A model generated the notes under the pieces. The model was not told where the DNA came from and did not search any database. It was given only the letters and a program-made list of their open reading frames with translations. The position numbers and the translations under genes are program-made. A DNA stretch of 64,000 nt from Dyella amyloliquefaciens (GTDB lineage Bacteria; Pseudomonadota; Gammaproteobacteria; Xanthomonadales; Rhodanobacteraceae), in contig NZ_SAYT01000010.1 in the NCBI RefSeq assembly GCF_004296575.1, forward strand, positions 1 through 64,000, read 5' to 3'. This document shows positions 41,934 to 53,100 of the stretch, piece after piece (within the stretch, counting starts at the first letter, position 1; each line of letters opens with the position of its first letter).

Positions 41934-43412
41934 CTACTTCACTTCCTCGATATCGTCCGGCTTCCAGGTCTTGTCGAAGAACGGCTGCAACGGCCCGTAG
42001 AACCGCAGAAGGGTGAACCATCCCTTGCCCGGCACGGTCTGGACCCAGTTCTTCTCCTTGCCGGCGGGTGCCTTGGGACCGAAGTAAAGATCGTAGGAAC
42101 CGTCGGCGTTCTTCATTGGTCCGGCGTACTGGCTTACCGATGGGAATTTCTGTCCGTTGCGCAGCAACGATCGGCTGACCGCGTCGTACACCACCACCGA
42201 CCAGAACGCCTTCACGGGAATGTCCGGCGGCAGGTGCAGGTGATAGTCCTTGCCGCCGTCGAGATGGTTGCCCTGCTTGTCCCGCATGGCCCAGATGTAC
42301 TGCGAACCCACGCCAACAGCCTTGGATGCCATGGCCGGCGACATGCCGATGGCCGAATAGGCAAAGGCGGCCCGACGATCCGCGTTGACGTAACCCTGCG
42401 CGTCCCAGGTCGCGCTGCCGCCGATGAAGGTCCACTCCCAGGTACGGTCGGGGTAAACGAGGCGTTCGGGATCCTGCGAGTCGAAGCCGTTCACGCGTGC
42501 ATACGCGCCGCCGAGCCTGGCTGCTTCAGTGAGCAGCTTGCGCTGCGCATCGTCCGGCTGGAATGGCTTGCCACTCTCGATGCCGATGGTGGCCATGGCG
42601 AAACGGTCGGAGGTGGTGAAGATGTCGGCAGGTTCGTCCTGCACGATGCGGCCGAGATCTTCGAAGTAGGCGAACGTATCCGGAAAGACGGTATCGACTT
42701 CCTTGCCCGATCCGTTGATGAAAACCTGCTCGGGCGGGTGTCCTGCATCGCCGAGCGCGTAGATACGGGTCTTCTTCATCAGCGCCACTGGCACGTCGGT
42801 CTTTCCGTCGACGAGGAAGCCGCGTACGCCAAACACCGCGCGATAGCTGGGCGAATGACCGACGATGTAGCCGTTCGGGATGCTGCCCTTGTAGCCCGGC
42901 GGAACCAGCAGCAGCTTGCCGCCCTGGCCCTTGTCTGCACCCGGCGGGCCGATGCCGAGAATTTCCGCCTGGCGAATGTCGCTGACGCCGCCCAGCATCT
43001 TCGGGGGCACCTCGATCACCACGGGCCCCTTGCGCAGGTCAATGGCGGCGAGCCCGTAGACGGTTTCCGTGTTGCCGGTGAGCAACAAGGTCTTCGCGTC
43101 CATCAGGTTTTCCCAGATGATCATCTGGTTCGGCTGCTGGTTACCCGCCTCGGCGGTGCCTTTCCATACCGCGTACCACGACACCGTGGGCATTTGCGCC
43201 ATGTACACGTCGATGGCGCGGGCCAGCTCTATGGATTCGCGCAAGCGGGTGGCGGTCTCGGCGGTGGGATAACCGCCCTTGAACTCCAGCGCACCGTAGC
43301 GGGACTGGATGTGGTCGTTGTCCAGCCAGCCATGCGTGTCGCCGGATTGTGCGAAGGCCTGGCTGGTGGCGAGCAACAGGGCCGAAGCGAGCAGGGTGCG
43401 ATGCAGGATCAT
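41934..43412 (-). CDS. exported DUF1254/DUF1214 protein (downstream copy)
   Basis: 492 residues with a signal peptide (cleavage near AFA-QSG). N-terminal DUF1254 (about 30-170; FKGGYPTAETATRL, NMIIWENLMDAKTLLL-type region, PPKMLGGV) and C-terminal DUF1214 (about 380-490; AFWSVVVYDAVSRSLL, DLYFGPKAPAG, WFTLLRFYGP). It is the product of tandem duplication with the next gene. AAAGGACG precedes the ATG. A much longer out-of-frame overlap with the upstream gene is not used. Confidence 0.85.
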   Translation of the reverse strand: MILHRTLLASALLLATSQAFAQSGDTHGWLDNDHIQSRYGALEFKGGYPTAETATRLRESIELARAIDVYMAQMPTVSWYAVWKGTAEAGNQQPNQMIIWENLMDAKTLLLTGNTETVYGLAAIDLRKGPVVIEVPPKMLGGVSDIRQAEILGIGPPGADKGQGGKLLLVPPGYKGSIPNGYIVGHSPSYRAVFGVRGFLVDGKTDVPVALMKKTRIYALGDAGHPPEQVFINGSGKEVDTVFPDTFAYFEDLGRIVQDEPADIFTTSDRFAMATIGIESGKPFQPDDAQRKLLTEAARLGGAYARVNGFDSQDPERLVYPDRTWEWTFIGGSATWDAQGYVNADRRAAFAYSAIGMSPAMASKAVGVGSQYIWAMRDKQGNHLDGGKDYHLHLPPDIPVKAFWSVVVYDAVSRSLLRNGQKFPSVSQYAGPMKNADGSYDLYFGPKAPAGKEKNWVQTVPGKGWFTLLRFYGPLQPFFDKTWKPDDIEEVK

Positions 43413-43441
43413 GGGAGCGTCCTTTCGGCGGAGTCGGGGAA

Positions 43442-44968
43442 TCACCTGACAGGCTGGATGTCTTCCAGCGACCAGCTCTTGTCGAACCAGGGCTGCAGCG
43501 GGCCGTACAGGCGGAAGATCAGGAACCAGCTCTTGTTCGGCACCGTCTGGATCCAGTTGGCAGCGTCCTTCGGACGCTTCGGTGCGAAGTAGATGTCCGC
43601 CGAGCCGTCGGCGTTGGGCTTGAGGCCGCGCGCGCTGGAAAGGCTGGGGAACTGCTGGTCGGTCTGCAGCATGGAGCGCGTCTGCGGGTCGTAGACCACC
43701 ACCGACCAGAAATCCTTCACCGGCACCTTGGCGGCGACGTGCAGGCGATACACCTTCGATCCGTCGAACGGATCGCCATGCACATCGAGATTGGCGGCGG
43801 CGTACTGGGAGCCGATGCCCGGCATCGCTACGGCCATCGCCGGGGTGTCGATGGTGGCGGCGTAGAAGAACATCGTGCGTGCATCGAAGTTGCGTGCGCC
43901 GTCGTTGAGCCATTCGTAGCTGCCGCCGATGAAGGGCGTGTTCCAGTGGCGGTCCGGATAGATCAGCGCCCGCGCGTCCCGATTGCGGAAGTCGATCGCG
44001 CGTGCAGTGGCGTTGCCGATGGCGGCACCGTCGGTGAGGATCTTCTTCATGCGCGTATCGGGCGCGAACGGCTTGCCCTTGACCATGCCGATGGAGGCGA
44101 ACAGGCCGGTCATGTCCGGTCCGTACACGCCGGCGGGTTCTTCCTGCACGATCTGGTTGATCTCGTCGTAGAACTCGATGTTGTTGGCATGCACCGTGTT
44201 CATCACCTTGCCGGAGAGGTTGATGAAGCGCATCTTCGGCGGGCTGGATGCCTGTGCCAGCGGATAGATGCGCAGTCCCTGCTTGAGGCTCGCTACGCCG
44301 GGCTTGGTGTCGCCGTTTTTCATGAAGGCGCGGCCGAACACCAGGTTGCCGAAGGTAGGCGGCTTGACCACGAAGTAGCCCGAGGGGATTTCGCCGGTGT
44401 AGCCGGGCGGCACGAACAGGTATTTGCCGCCCTTGCCCTTGTCGGGGCCGGCGTTGCCCATGTCGGTGACGTAGCGGAACCAGAAATCGTCGACCACGCC
44501 GAGGATGTCCGGCGGCGTTTCCACCACCACCGGACCGTTCTTCAGGTCCATCCAGTTCCAGAAGTAGATGGTTTCGCTGTTGGGCGTCAGATAGATCGAT
44601 TTCGAATCCATCAGCGTCTCGTAGACGCCGACGGTGCTGTCCACCGCGCCCGCCTTGCGCAAACCGGCGCGAATCGCGGCCATCGACGCGCCGGGGATGC
44701 CATTGAGGAAGGCTTCGGTGGCGCGGATGGTATCGAGGTTGTCGTAGACCTTCTGTGCGGTTTCCGGCGTGGGTATGCCGTCGGTGAAGCGCAGCGTGCC
44801 GAGGCTCGATTCCACCTGCGCAGGCGTGGTGATCTGCGGCGGGATCGGGGTGGTCATCTTCAGGTGCGGAGGCTGGGCGTCCTGCGCGAAGGCGCTGCCA
44901 GCGAGGAGCAGGGGAAGCATCGCGGCCGCGCCGAACGCCGACCTGACCGACATCCGTATCGTCTTCAT
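43442..44968 (-). CDS. exported DUF1254/DUF1214 protein (upstream copy)
   Basis: 508 residues, same two-domain layout as its neighbour: signal peptide (cleavage near AFA-QDA), a DUF1254 region (RFTDGIPTPETAQKVYDNLD, WNWMDLKNGPVVVETPPDI), a middle strand-rich part with PPGYTGEIPSGYF, and DUF1214 (FWSVVVYDPQTRSMLQ, WFLIFRLYGPLQPWFD). The families are widespread envelope proteins of unknown function. It overlaps nothing and is 29 bases from the second copy. GAGGT precedes the ATG. Confidence 0.85.
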   Translation of the reverse strand: MKTIRMSVRSAFGAAAMLPLLLAGSAFAQDAQPPHLKMTTPIPPQITTPAQVESSLGTLRFTDGIPTPETAQKVYDNLDTIRATEAFLNGIPGASMAAIRAGLRKAGAVDSTVGVYETLMDSKSIYLTPNSETIYFWNWMDLKNGPVVVETPPDILGVVDDFWFRYVTDMGNAGPDKGKGGKYLFVPPGYTGEIPSGYFVVKPPTFGNLVFGRAFMKNGDTKPGVASLKQGLRIYPLAQASSPPKMRFINLSGKVMNTVHANNIEFYDEINQIVQEEPAGVYGPDMTGLFASIGMVKGKPFAPDTRMKKILTDGAAIGNATARAIDFRNRDARALIYPDRHWNTPFIGGSYEWLNDGARNFDARTMFFYAATIDTPAMAVAMPGIGSQYAAANLDVHGDPFDGSKVYRLHVAAKVPVKDFWSVVVYDPQTRSMLQTDQQFPSLSSARGLKPNADGSADIYFAPKRPKDAANWIQTVPNKSWFLIFRLYGPLQPWFDKSWSLEDIQPVR

Positions 44969-45162
44969 CGCTCATACCTCGTGGGCCTGGCTATGAAGAT
45001 CGAGCTTCCACGAAAGGTCGCGATGCGGACAATCGTGAAACTACTGCGCCGGCATCCGTAGAACTACTGAGTGCGGTGTCAGGCTGCAAGCGAAGGCGGA
45101 TAACCGCATGGATTCGTCGACGCCTGCGTGGTCGGGGAGATAGCCGGCGCGCAGCCAGGACG

Positions 45163-45194
45163 AAAAAGGGTCGATGCCCTTGGAGCATCGACCC
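45163..45194 (-). terminator. rho-independent terminator of the ClpP-fold gene
   Basis: 10-bp arms GGGTCGATGC and GCATCGACCC with a 7-base loop. On the minus strand it is followed by CCCTTTTTCG-type T-run, so it suits the minus-strand gene ending at 45216. Confidence 0.75.
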
Positions 45195-45215
45195 CTCTTT
45201 GCGCCGGGTGTGGAG

Positions 45216-46358
45216 TCAGCGTTTGCTGGCGGCCGGTGCCTTGGCCATCTGCGCGCAGGCATCGCCATAGCTCTGCAGGCGATTGCGCACCGAATCGAGG
45301 TAGATGGTGAAGCCGTAGCGCACGGCGCCGCCGCGATCGGCCAGCCATGCTCCCATGGAGCGGGCGGAGAGAAACTGCGTCAATTGCGAGAGCGGAACCG
45401 GGCGCGTGATCACCACCGATTCGCTGGTGACGGTGAAGCCGTCGCGGTTGTCCGGCAGGGTCGGCTGGTTGTCGACCTCGAAGTAGGAGCGCGTAGCCCG
45501 CGACACCAGCTTCCGGGCGCGTTCGGCGCCGACCATGTAGTACGCGGTGAGCGTGAGTCCGTCGGGCTTGCACAGCAGGGTGATGCGGTACTGGCCGTCG
45601 CGCGCGCTCTGGCCCAGTGTCAGCAACGGGTCGTTGCCCATCATGTGGTAGGTGACGGTGGGCGCCAGGCGGCCGTTGTTGGCGAGACCCGAATTGATCA
45701 TTTCGTCGCCGCTCAGCACGTTGGGATCTGCCTGGATCTTCCGGCTGTACTGCGCTTCGGCCGTGAGGTTCAGTTCCTTCAGGTAGGCGTCGACATGGTC
45801 CGCCGGCTGGGGCGCATTGCCTTGCTGCGTGCGCAGGGGCAAAGCACCGAAGCGATCGTTGCCTGTGGCTGACCAGCGATAGAGGCCGCCCATGTAGGCG
45901 AGCGTGCAGGCATCCGTGCATACCGCCACCTTGGAAACGGGCGCCGAGCGCGAAGGACGGCGCGGCACGCCCAGATGCGTGGTGACTGCCTGGGTACGGA
46001 ACAGTCGGCCCAGCGCTATCGCGGCCTGCTCGTCGCCGCCCGGCGAATTCAGATAGACGTCCGAGCCCGAAGGCACCTTGCCCGAACGCACGAGTGCCTC
46101 GAAACGATCCGCGGCACCCGCGTCGATATTGCCGTACAGATAGATCTGCGGAACCTTGGCGACCGCCAGGGTGAGCTTGTCGGCGTTGACCTGGATGGCC
46201 AGCTGGTTCGGCATGTCCGCGCGGCTGTCCGGCGTGGCGGCGTGGGCCATGCCAGCGGCGGCGGACACGATGCCGATGCCGGCCAGCATCAGCACGGCTC
46301 GCACGCCATGAACGCGCCGCCGTTGAACGTATCCCGCTGCTACATCAATGACCTGCAC
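45216..46358 (-). CDS. exported ClpP/crotonase-fold protein with altered catalytic residues
   Basis: 380 residues: signal peptide, then the COG3904-like pattern IYLYGNIDAGAADRF, YLNSPGGDEQAAIALG and the helix start CTDACTLAYMGG. Family members usually have SAC (Ser nucleophile) where this has DAC, and GVHxF (His) where this has GALPL. The protein therefore looks like a non-catalytic member; I infer this from remembered family patterns. The remaining 200 residues have no recognised domain. GTG start. Divergent from the peptidase-like gene at 46626. Confidence 0.6.
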   Translation of the reverse strand: MQVIDVAAGYVQRRRVHGVRAVLMLAGIGIVSAAAGMAHAATPDSRADMPNQLAIQVNADKLTLAVAKVPQIYLYGNIDAGAADRFEALVRSGKVPSGSDVYLNSPGGDEQAAIALGRLFRTQAVTTHLGVPRRPSRSAPVSKVAVCTDACTLAYMGGLYRWSATGNDRFGALPLRTQQGNAPQPADHVDAYLKELNLTAEAQYSRKIQADPNVLSGDEMINSGLANNGRLAPTVTYHMMGNDPLLTLGQSARDGQYRITLLCKPDGLTLTAYYMVGAERARKLVSRATRSYFEVDNQPTLPDNRDGFTVTSESVVITRPVPLSQLTQFLSARSMGAWLADRGGAVRYGFTIYLDSVRNRLQSYGDACAQMAKAPAASKR

Positions 46359-46433
46359 GTGACTGACTCTGGCATGGTGGCCGCACAGTCTGCCTTGGCG
46401 GACATGTTCTTGGAGTTAAATCCGTTATCCAGG

Positions 46434-46450
46434 CGTCCGCCGGGCGGACG
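46434..46450. promoter_or_regulatory. palindrome in divergent promoter region
   Basis: CGTCCGCC and GGCGGACG flank one base, an almost perfect 17-bp palindrome, followed by a related GTCCGCGGAC motif at about 46463. It lies between the ClpP-fold gene and the peptidase-like gene and may be an operator. Confidence 0.4.
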
Positions 46451-46625
46451 TCCGTGGATTTGTCCGCGGACGCAGGCAGGTTCTTGCGGTCGCTATGCAA
46501 ACCCATGAGTTGCAACGATTTCGACGCGTGGCTAGGGCTGGCACGGTGCTTGCCGTAGGTATCGGCAACAGCGCATGCCGGTCCGGCACGCGCCCGCCAG
46601 AACAACCAGACAGGAGTCCCACCGC

Positions 46626-47801
46626 ATGTCCCGCAAGTCCTTCGTCGTTTCGCTGCTGTTGACCGCCGCCGTTGCCGCATCGCATGCGTTCGCTCCCGCC
46701 GCCATGGCGGACGAGGCCACGGCGCAGCCCAAGGACAAGTCGATGATGTCGCGCGAGCAGGTCACGCGCATCCTCGACAGCAGTCGCATGATCATTCCTT
46801 CGCAGGGCGTGGACGAGAAGGTCAGGCTGCACATCAACGGCATCGACCAGTGGGTATCGATCCGCGGCAAGGATCGCCGCAACCCGGTGCTGCTGTTCCT
46901 GCATGGCGGCCCGGCCGCGCCGGCGATGCCCGAGAGCTACACCTTCCAGACGCCGTGGGAGGACTACTTCACCGTGGTGCAGTGGGACCAGCGCGGCGCC
47001 GGCAAGACCTATCGCGCCAACACCGAAGAGGCGATGGCACCGGGCATGTCGGTGAAGGGCATGACCGATGACGCCGAGCAGGTGGTGAGCTACCTGCGCG
47101 AGCATTTCGGCAAGCAGAAGATCTTCCTGATGGGCCACTCGTGGGGCACCATCCTTGGCGTGGAGCTGGCCCAGCGTCATCCGGAGTGGTTCTACGCGTA
47201 CATCTCGACGGGTCAGGTGGTAAGCGGCCGCCGCAACGAAGAGGTGGGCTTCAACTACGCCCTGGGCAAGGCGAAGGAAGAGGGCAACCAGGCCGCCATC
47301 CGCGAGATGGAAGCGATGGCGCCGTACCCGGGCAATGGTCCGCTGACGCTCGATCGCGTGGGCACGCGCAGCAAGTGGGAGATGTATTACGGCGGCCTCG
47401 CCTGGGGTCGCAAGGATTACCAGTTCGACGTCGATGCCGAAGAACTGTCGCCCGACTACAGCCGCGAAGACCTGGCAGCGATCGACAAGGGCAGCCTGTT
47501 CTCGCTGAAGTACCTGCTGCCGGAGTTGCTGGCGACCGACTTCAGCCACGTGACCCACTTCGACTGCCCCGTGATCGTCTACGTGGGTGCGCACGACTAC
47601 ACCACGCCGCATGAGCTGGCCGAGCAGTGGTTCGCGAACATCCACGCACCATCGAAGAAGCTGGTGTCGTTCGCCGATTCGGCGCACATGATGATGCAGG
47701 AACAGCCCGGCCGCTTCCTGGCGCACCTGGTCAGCGATGCCTTGCCGCTGGCGCAGAAGGTGGGCGATGCGGCGCCGGCCGAGGTGACCAGCGACCACTG
47801 A
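46626..47801 (+). CDS. exported proline-iminopeptidase-like alpha/beta hydrolase
   Basis: 391 residues. Signal peptide (to about residue 28) and the S33-type core: FLHGGPAAPAM (HGGP oxyanion), WDQRGAGKTY, nucleophile elbow MGHSWGTILG with Ser, and C-terminal His near DSAHMMMQEQPG. S33 enzymes release N-terminal proline or cleave related amides; the exact activity is not assigned. AGGAGTC supports the ATG. Confidence 0.87.
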   Translation: MSRKSFVVSLLLTAAVAASHAFAPAAMADEATAQPKDKSMMSREQVTRILDSSRMIIPSQGVDEKVRLHINGIDQWVSIRGKDRRNPVLLFLHGGPAAPAMPESYTFQTPWEDYFTVVQWDQRGAGKTYRANTEEAMAPGMSVKGMTDDAEQVVSYLREHFGKQKIFLMGHSWGTILGVELAQRHPEWFYAYISTGQVVSGRRNEEVGFNYALGKAKEEGNQAAIREMEAMAPYPGNGPLTLDRVGTRSKWEMYYGGLAWGRKDYQFDVDAEELSPDYSREDLAAIDKGSLFSLKYLLPELLATDFSHVTHFDCPVIVYVGAHDYTTPHELAEQWFANIHAPSKKLVSFADSAHMMMQEQPGRFLAHLVSDALPLAQKVGDAAPAEVTSDH

Positions 47802-47839
47802 GCGGCAACGCGACCTGCCATGCAGGAACGTGCATGAAT

Positions 47840-47882
47840 AAGGCCGGGTCGTGTCGGGTGTGATCCGGCGCGGCCCGGCCTT
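47840..47882. terminator. bidirectional terminator
   Basis: AAGGCCGGG and CCCGGCCTT arms, about 25-base loop, between two convergent genes; the right arm ends at the stop of the DUF4239 gene. Confidence 0.55.
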
Positions 47883-48695
47883 TCAGGTACTCAGCGACAT
47901 ATGCACCAGCGCATCGCGCAAGGGTTGGCTGGGCACGATGATGAAGCCGCGGAACAGCGTGTCGAAGTCCACGATCACGTAGACCACCGAGGCGAGCAGG
48001 ATGGACCCCAGGCCGATGGTGACGACCGCCAGCGCGTTGTGCGGCGCGATCAGGCCGAAGCTGAGGAAGATCACGAACAGCCAGAACGCCAGGGTCAGGA
48101 AGAACGGCAGGGAAATGGAACTGTGCGCCTCTTCGATCAGCTTCCAATGGGCGCTCATCGCGCGGGCGAACTGTTCAAGGCCTTCGCTGCGCAAGGCCTG
48201 GTGATAGGGATCGGTTACCGGCAGGCGGCGAACCTCCTTGCCTGCCTCGTTCAGCATTTCATCGAGACGGATGTCGTCGATATCGTCCGCGGCATCCTTG
48301 GGCGAAAGATCCCGGGGGTAGTAGTCGCCCGGAGGGCGTGGCTCATGCGGCCAGGTGCTGGCGATCATCGCGGCCGTATAGGAGCGCAACAGCACGCGCG
48401 CCCGATCGCCCTCGCTGCCGTAGGTGCGTAGCGTGGTGTCCAGCTGGATCAGGTCCGAAGCGAAGACGTGGAAGTCGTCCGTCACGGTGTCGAAGCTGGT
48501 CTTGGCGGATGCCGTCAGCAGGCTGAGCATCAGGGCGGCGAAGGTCACCAGCATGCCGTTGACGAGCTGAACCAGCTGAACGGTCTCCTGCGCCTTGTGC
48601 TCCTCGGGCAGCAGGCGGCGAATGCCCAGACCGATGAGCGCGGCGATGACCAGCCCCGTGAAGGCTCCCATGGCGGCGGTTGCTGGAAACAGCAT
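47883..48695 (-). CDS. DUF4239 (bestrophin-like) membrane protein
   Basis: 270 residues with two N-terminal (about 8-28, 48-68) and two C-terminal hydrophobic helices (about 195-220, 222-245), separated by a charged region with DDIRLDEML. This resembles DUF4239 membrane proteins, reported as distant relatives of bestrophin-type channels. Function unknown. The start at MLFPATA is chosen over codons further out that lack a good ribosome site; the site used is itself weak (ATCCGAG). Confidence 0.65.
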   Translation of the reverse strand: MLFPATAAMGAFTGLVIAALIGLGIRRLLPEEHKAQETVQLVQLVNGMLVTFAALMLSLLTASAKTSFDTVTDDFHVFASDLIQLDTTLRTYGSEGDRARVLLRSYTAAMIASTWPHEPRPPGDYYPRDLSPKDAADDIDDIRLDEMLNEAGKEVRRLPVTDPYHQALRSEGLEQFARAMSAHWKLIEEAHSSISLPFFLTLAFWLFVIFLSFGLIAPHNALAVVTIGLGSILLASVVYVIVDFDTLFRGFIIVPSQPLRDALVHMSLST

Positions 48696-48974
48696 CTCGG
48701 ATACCCGACATGACACATCGATAGCCGGAGCATCTTGGCGTCGCCTCGTGAAGGCGGCGCCAAGGCTTGCCAAGCATCGACCCTGCCAACGGGTGCCCTG
48801 AAGCCGGCCGCGCCGCCGCGCCTTCGCAATCCGTTGAGACCTTGTCGCCTAGGATGCGGGCGGCCCGGCCCATGGGACGCCCGCCGGGAAGATGGGGACC
48901 AAGCTCTATACCGCGGTCCAGGCCGGACCGTCATGACGGCGACTCACGCATGAGGCATGCGAAGGGGTGTCGAG

Positions 48975-50111
<1,137 letters not shown>

Positions 50112-50140
50112 CGCCTGGTCCGCTGCACAGGGGGATGCGC

Positions 50141-53100
50141 ATGAACGCCCTGCTCGAACGCCTGGAACGTCTGCCGCTGCGGCTGCGCCTGCAGCTGGGC
50201 TTCGGCGGCATCCTGGTGCTCGCGGTGCTGATAGGCATTTTCAGCATCAGCGTGCTGAAGCAGCAGCGCGACCAGGTGAGCCGTCTCTACGAGCAGGACA
50301 TGCAGGGGCTGGTGCATATCGCAGCCGCGCGCAGCGCGCTGGCCGATGTGAGCCAGGGCCTGCGGCAGGCGGTACTGGTGGGGCCCGGCGACGGCCAGCA
50401 GGAGGCGCTGCGCCAGATCGCCGATGCGGCGGCGCAAACCCAGCAGGAAGCAGAGCTGGCACGTCCGCATATCTTCCGCGAGGAAAGCCTGCGCAACCTG
50501 GCGGCCTTCGAAGTGGCGTTCACCGACTATCGAAGTCAGGTGCAACAGATCGTCTCGACCCTGCGAGAACCCGCGGCAGCCGGACGAGGCGATCCGAACG
50601 CACGGGCAGCGGCCATGCTTACCTCCCCGGAGTTCCTTCGCAGCGACAGCGCTGTGAAGACCGCCCTGGCCGCCGTGTCGGAGGCCAAGCGAAACGGCGC
50701 CGTCGAGGAGGTGCGCGATGTTTCCAGCCGTTTCCTGCATACCGTGCAGATCACGCTCTGGCTGCTGGCCATTGGCCTGGGCGCGGGTGTCCTGTTCGGT
50801 CACATGATCAGCCGTTCCATCCGGCGTCCCGCGGAGGGTTTGCGGCGCGCGCTGGATGCCTTGAGCAGGGGCGAGCTCGAGATCGAGGTTCCCTATACCC
50901 ACTATCCCAACGAGGCGGGCGACCTCGCGCGTGCGATCGTCACCTTGCGGGATGAAGCACGAGAGGTGGCAGCCCAGCGATGGGTGAAGACCCATGTGGC
51001 TGCCATCAGCCGCGAAATGCGCCTGGCGAACGATGCCGGTGAACTCGCCCGCGTGTTCCTCACCACCGTCGCACCGCTGATGCGGATCGGTCATGGCGCG
51101 CTTTACACCCAAGACGATGGAGCGCGGTTGCTGCGGCTGGCCGGGCACTATGCCGCTGAGCAGGCGCCCCCGACGGTGCGGCCGGGCGAGGGGTTGGCCG
51201 GGCAGTGTGCGGTGGACAGGCAACCGATCACGCTGACCGAGCCACCGGCGGATTACCTGGCGGTGAGCTCATCGCTCGGCGGGAAGGCGCCTGCCGAAAT
51301 CCTCGTGCTGCCGGTGCTGCGCAACGAGCGCCTGTTCGGCGTGGTGGAACTGGCCAGCCTGTCGGCTTTCGATGCCAGCCAGCGCGGACTGCTGGAAGAG
51401 CTGCTGCCCAATCTTGCGACCAACATGGAAATCCTCGAGCGCACGGCCAGCACGCACCAGCTGCTGGAGGAAACGCGCCGGCAGGCGGAGGTGACGGCCC
51501 GCCAGGCCGCCAACCTCAAGGCGCAGACCGTCGAGCTGGAAGCGCAGCAACGCATCATCGAAGCGGCCAGGGCGTGGTATCTGGGCATCATCGAGTCAGC
51601 ACCCGACGGCATGATGATCGTCGACGAAGACGGTCGCATCGTGCTGGCCAACCCGAAGCTGGAGGCGATCTTCGGTTACGCCGCCGGCGAACTCACCGGT
51701 GCGAATGTCGAGCAACTGGTGCCGGCCGACTCGGGTGGGCATCACGCCGGGTTGCGCCAGCAGTTCTTCGGCGAAGGCATGAGCCGCAAGATGGGCGCCG
51801 GCAATGCCGACCTGCATGGCGTGCGCAAGGACGGCAGCGAACTGTCGGTCGAGATCGGCCTGTCATTCCTGCCCGAGTTCGACGGCCAGGGAACCTGCGT
51901 GTGCGCTTCGGTGCGCGACGTGAGCGAGCGGCGCGCCATGGACGATGCCCTGTTGCGCAGCGAGGAGCGCCTGCAATACATCCTCGACCGCAGCCCGGTC
52001 AGTATCGGTGTATCGACCCAGGGACTCATTCGTTTCACCAATCCGAGCTTCGTCCAGACCTTCGGTATGACGATGGGCGGCGATGCGATGCATCTCTATG
52101 TGGATCCCGCGGAACGCAAGGGACTGGGCGAGCGACTGGCGGCGGGCGAGGCGCTCTCTGGGGTGGAAATCCAGATGTACGACCGCGAACGTCGGCCGCG
52201 GGACATCGTGGCCACCTATTTGCCGATTACCTGGGATGGCGAGAGCGGCATGCTCGGCTGGTTCATCGACATCACCGAGCGAAAGGCGGCGCAGGACGCC
52301 ATCCTGCGAGCCAAGGACCTGGCCGAGGAAGCAACGCGGGCCAAGAGCGATTTCCTGGCGAACATGAGCCATGAGATACGCACGCCGATGAACGCCATCA
52401 TCGGCATGAGCCACCTGGCTTTGCAGACGGAGCTCGATGCGAAGCAGCGCAACTACGTGGAGAAGGTGCACCGCTCGGCGGAAAGCCTGCTGGGCATCAT
52501 CAACGACATTCTCGACTTCTCCAAGATCGAAGCGGGCCAGATGCGCATGGAGCAGGTGGCATTTCGGCTCGAAGACGTGATGGACCACGTCGCCAGCATC
52601 ATCGGCCTCAAGGCGGAGGAAAAAGGACTGGAACTGCTGTTCCAGACCGCATCCGACTTGCCGACGGCGCTGATAGGCGACCCGCTGCGCCTGGGCCAGG
52701 TACTGCTCAACCTGGGCAACAACGCCGCCAAGTTCACCGAGAAGGGCGCGATCGTGATCGGCGCCGAACGCGTTTCGCGCGAAGGCGACGACGTGGAGTT
52801 CCACTTCTGGGTGAAGGACAGTGGCATCGGCATGACGGCGGAGCAGCGCGAGCACATCTTCCAGTCATTCGTGCAGGGCGATTCCTCGATCACGCGCCGC
52901 TATGGCGGTACCGGATTGGGCCTGGCCATCTCCCGCACGCTGGTCGAGATGATGCATGGGCGGATCTGGGTGGAGAGCGAGCCGGGCAAGGGCTCCACCT
53001 TCCACTTCCATGTCCGCTTCGGTGTGCAACCAGGTACGCAGCCGCAGGCTGCGTTGTATGCCGATGCGTTCCAGGGCGTGCGCGTGCTGGTCGTTGACGA

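Noticed and set aside
41934-44975. Single 1013-codon minus-strand gene
   Set aside because: It joins the second DUF1254 protein (41934-43412) to an out-of-frame shadow of the first. The real first gene is in another frame with signal peptide and SD.
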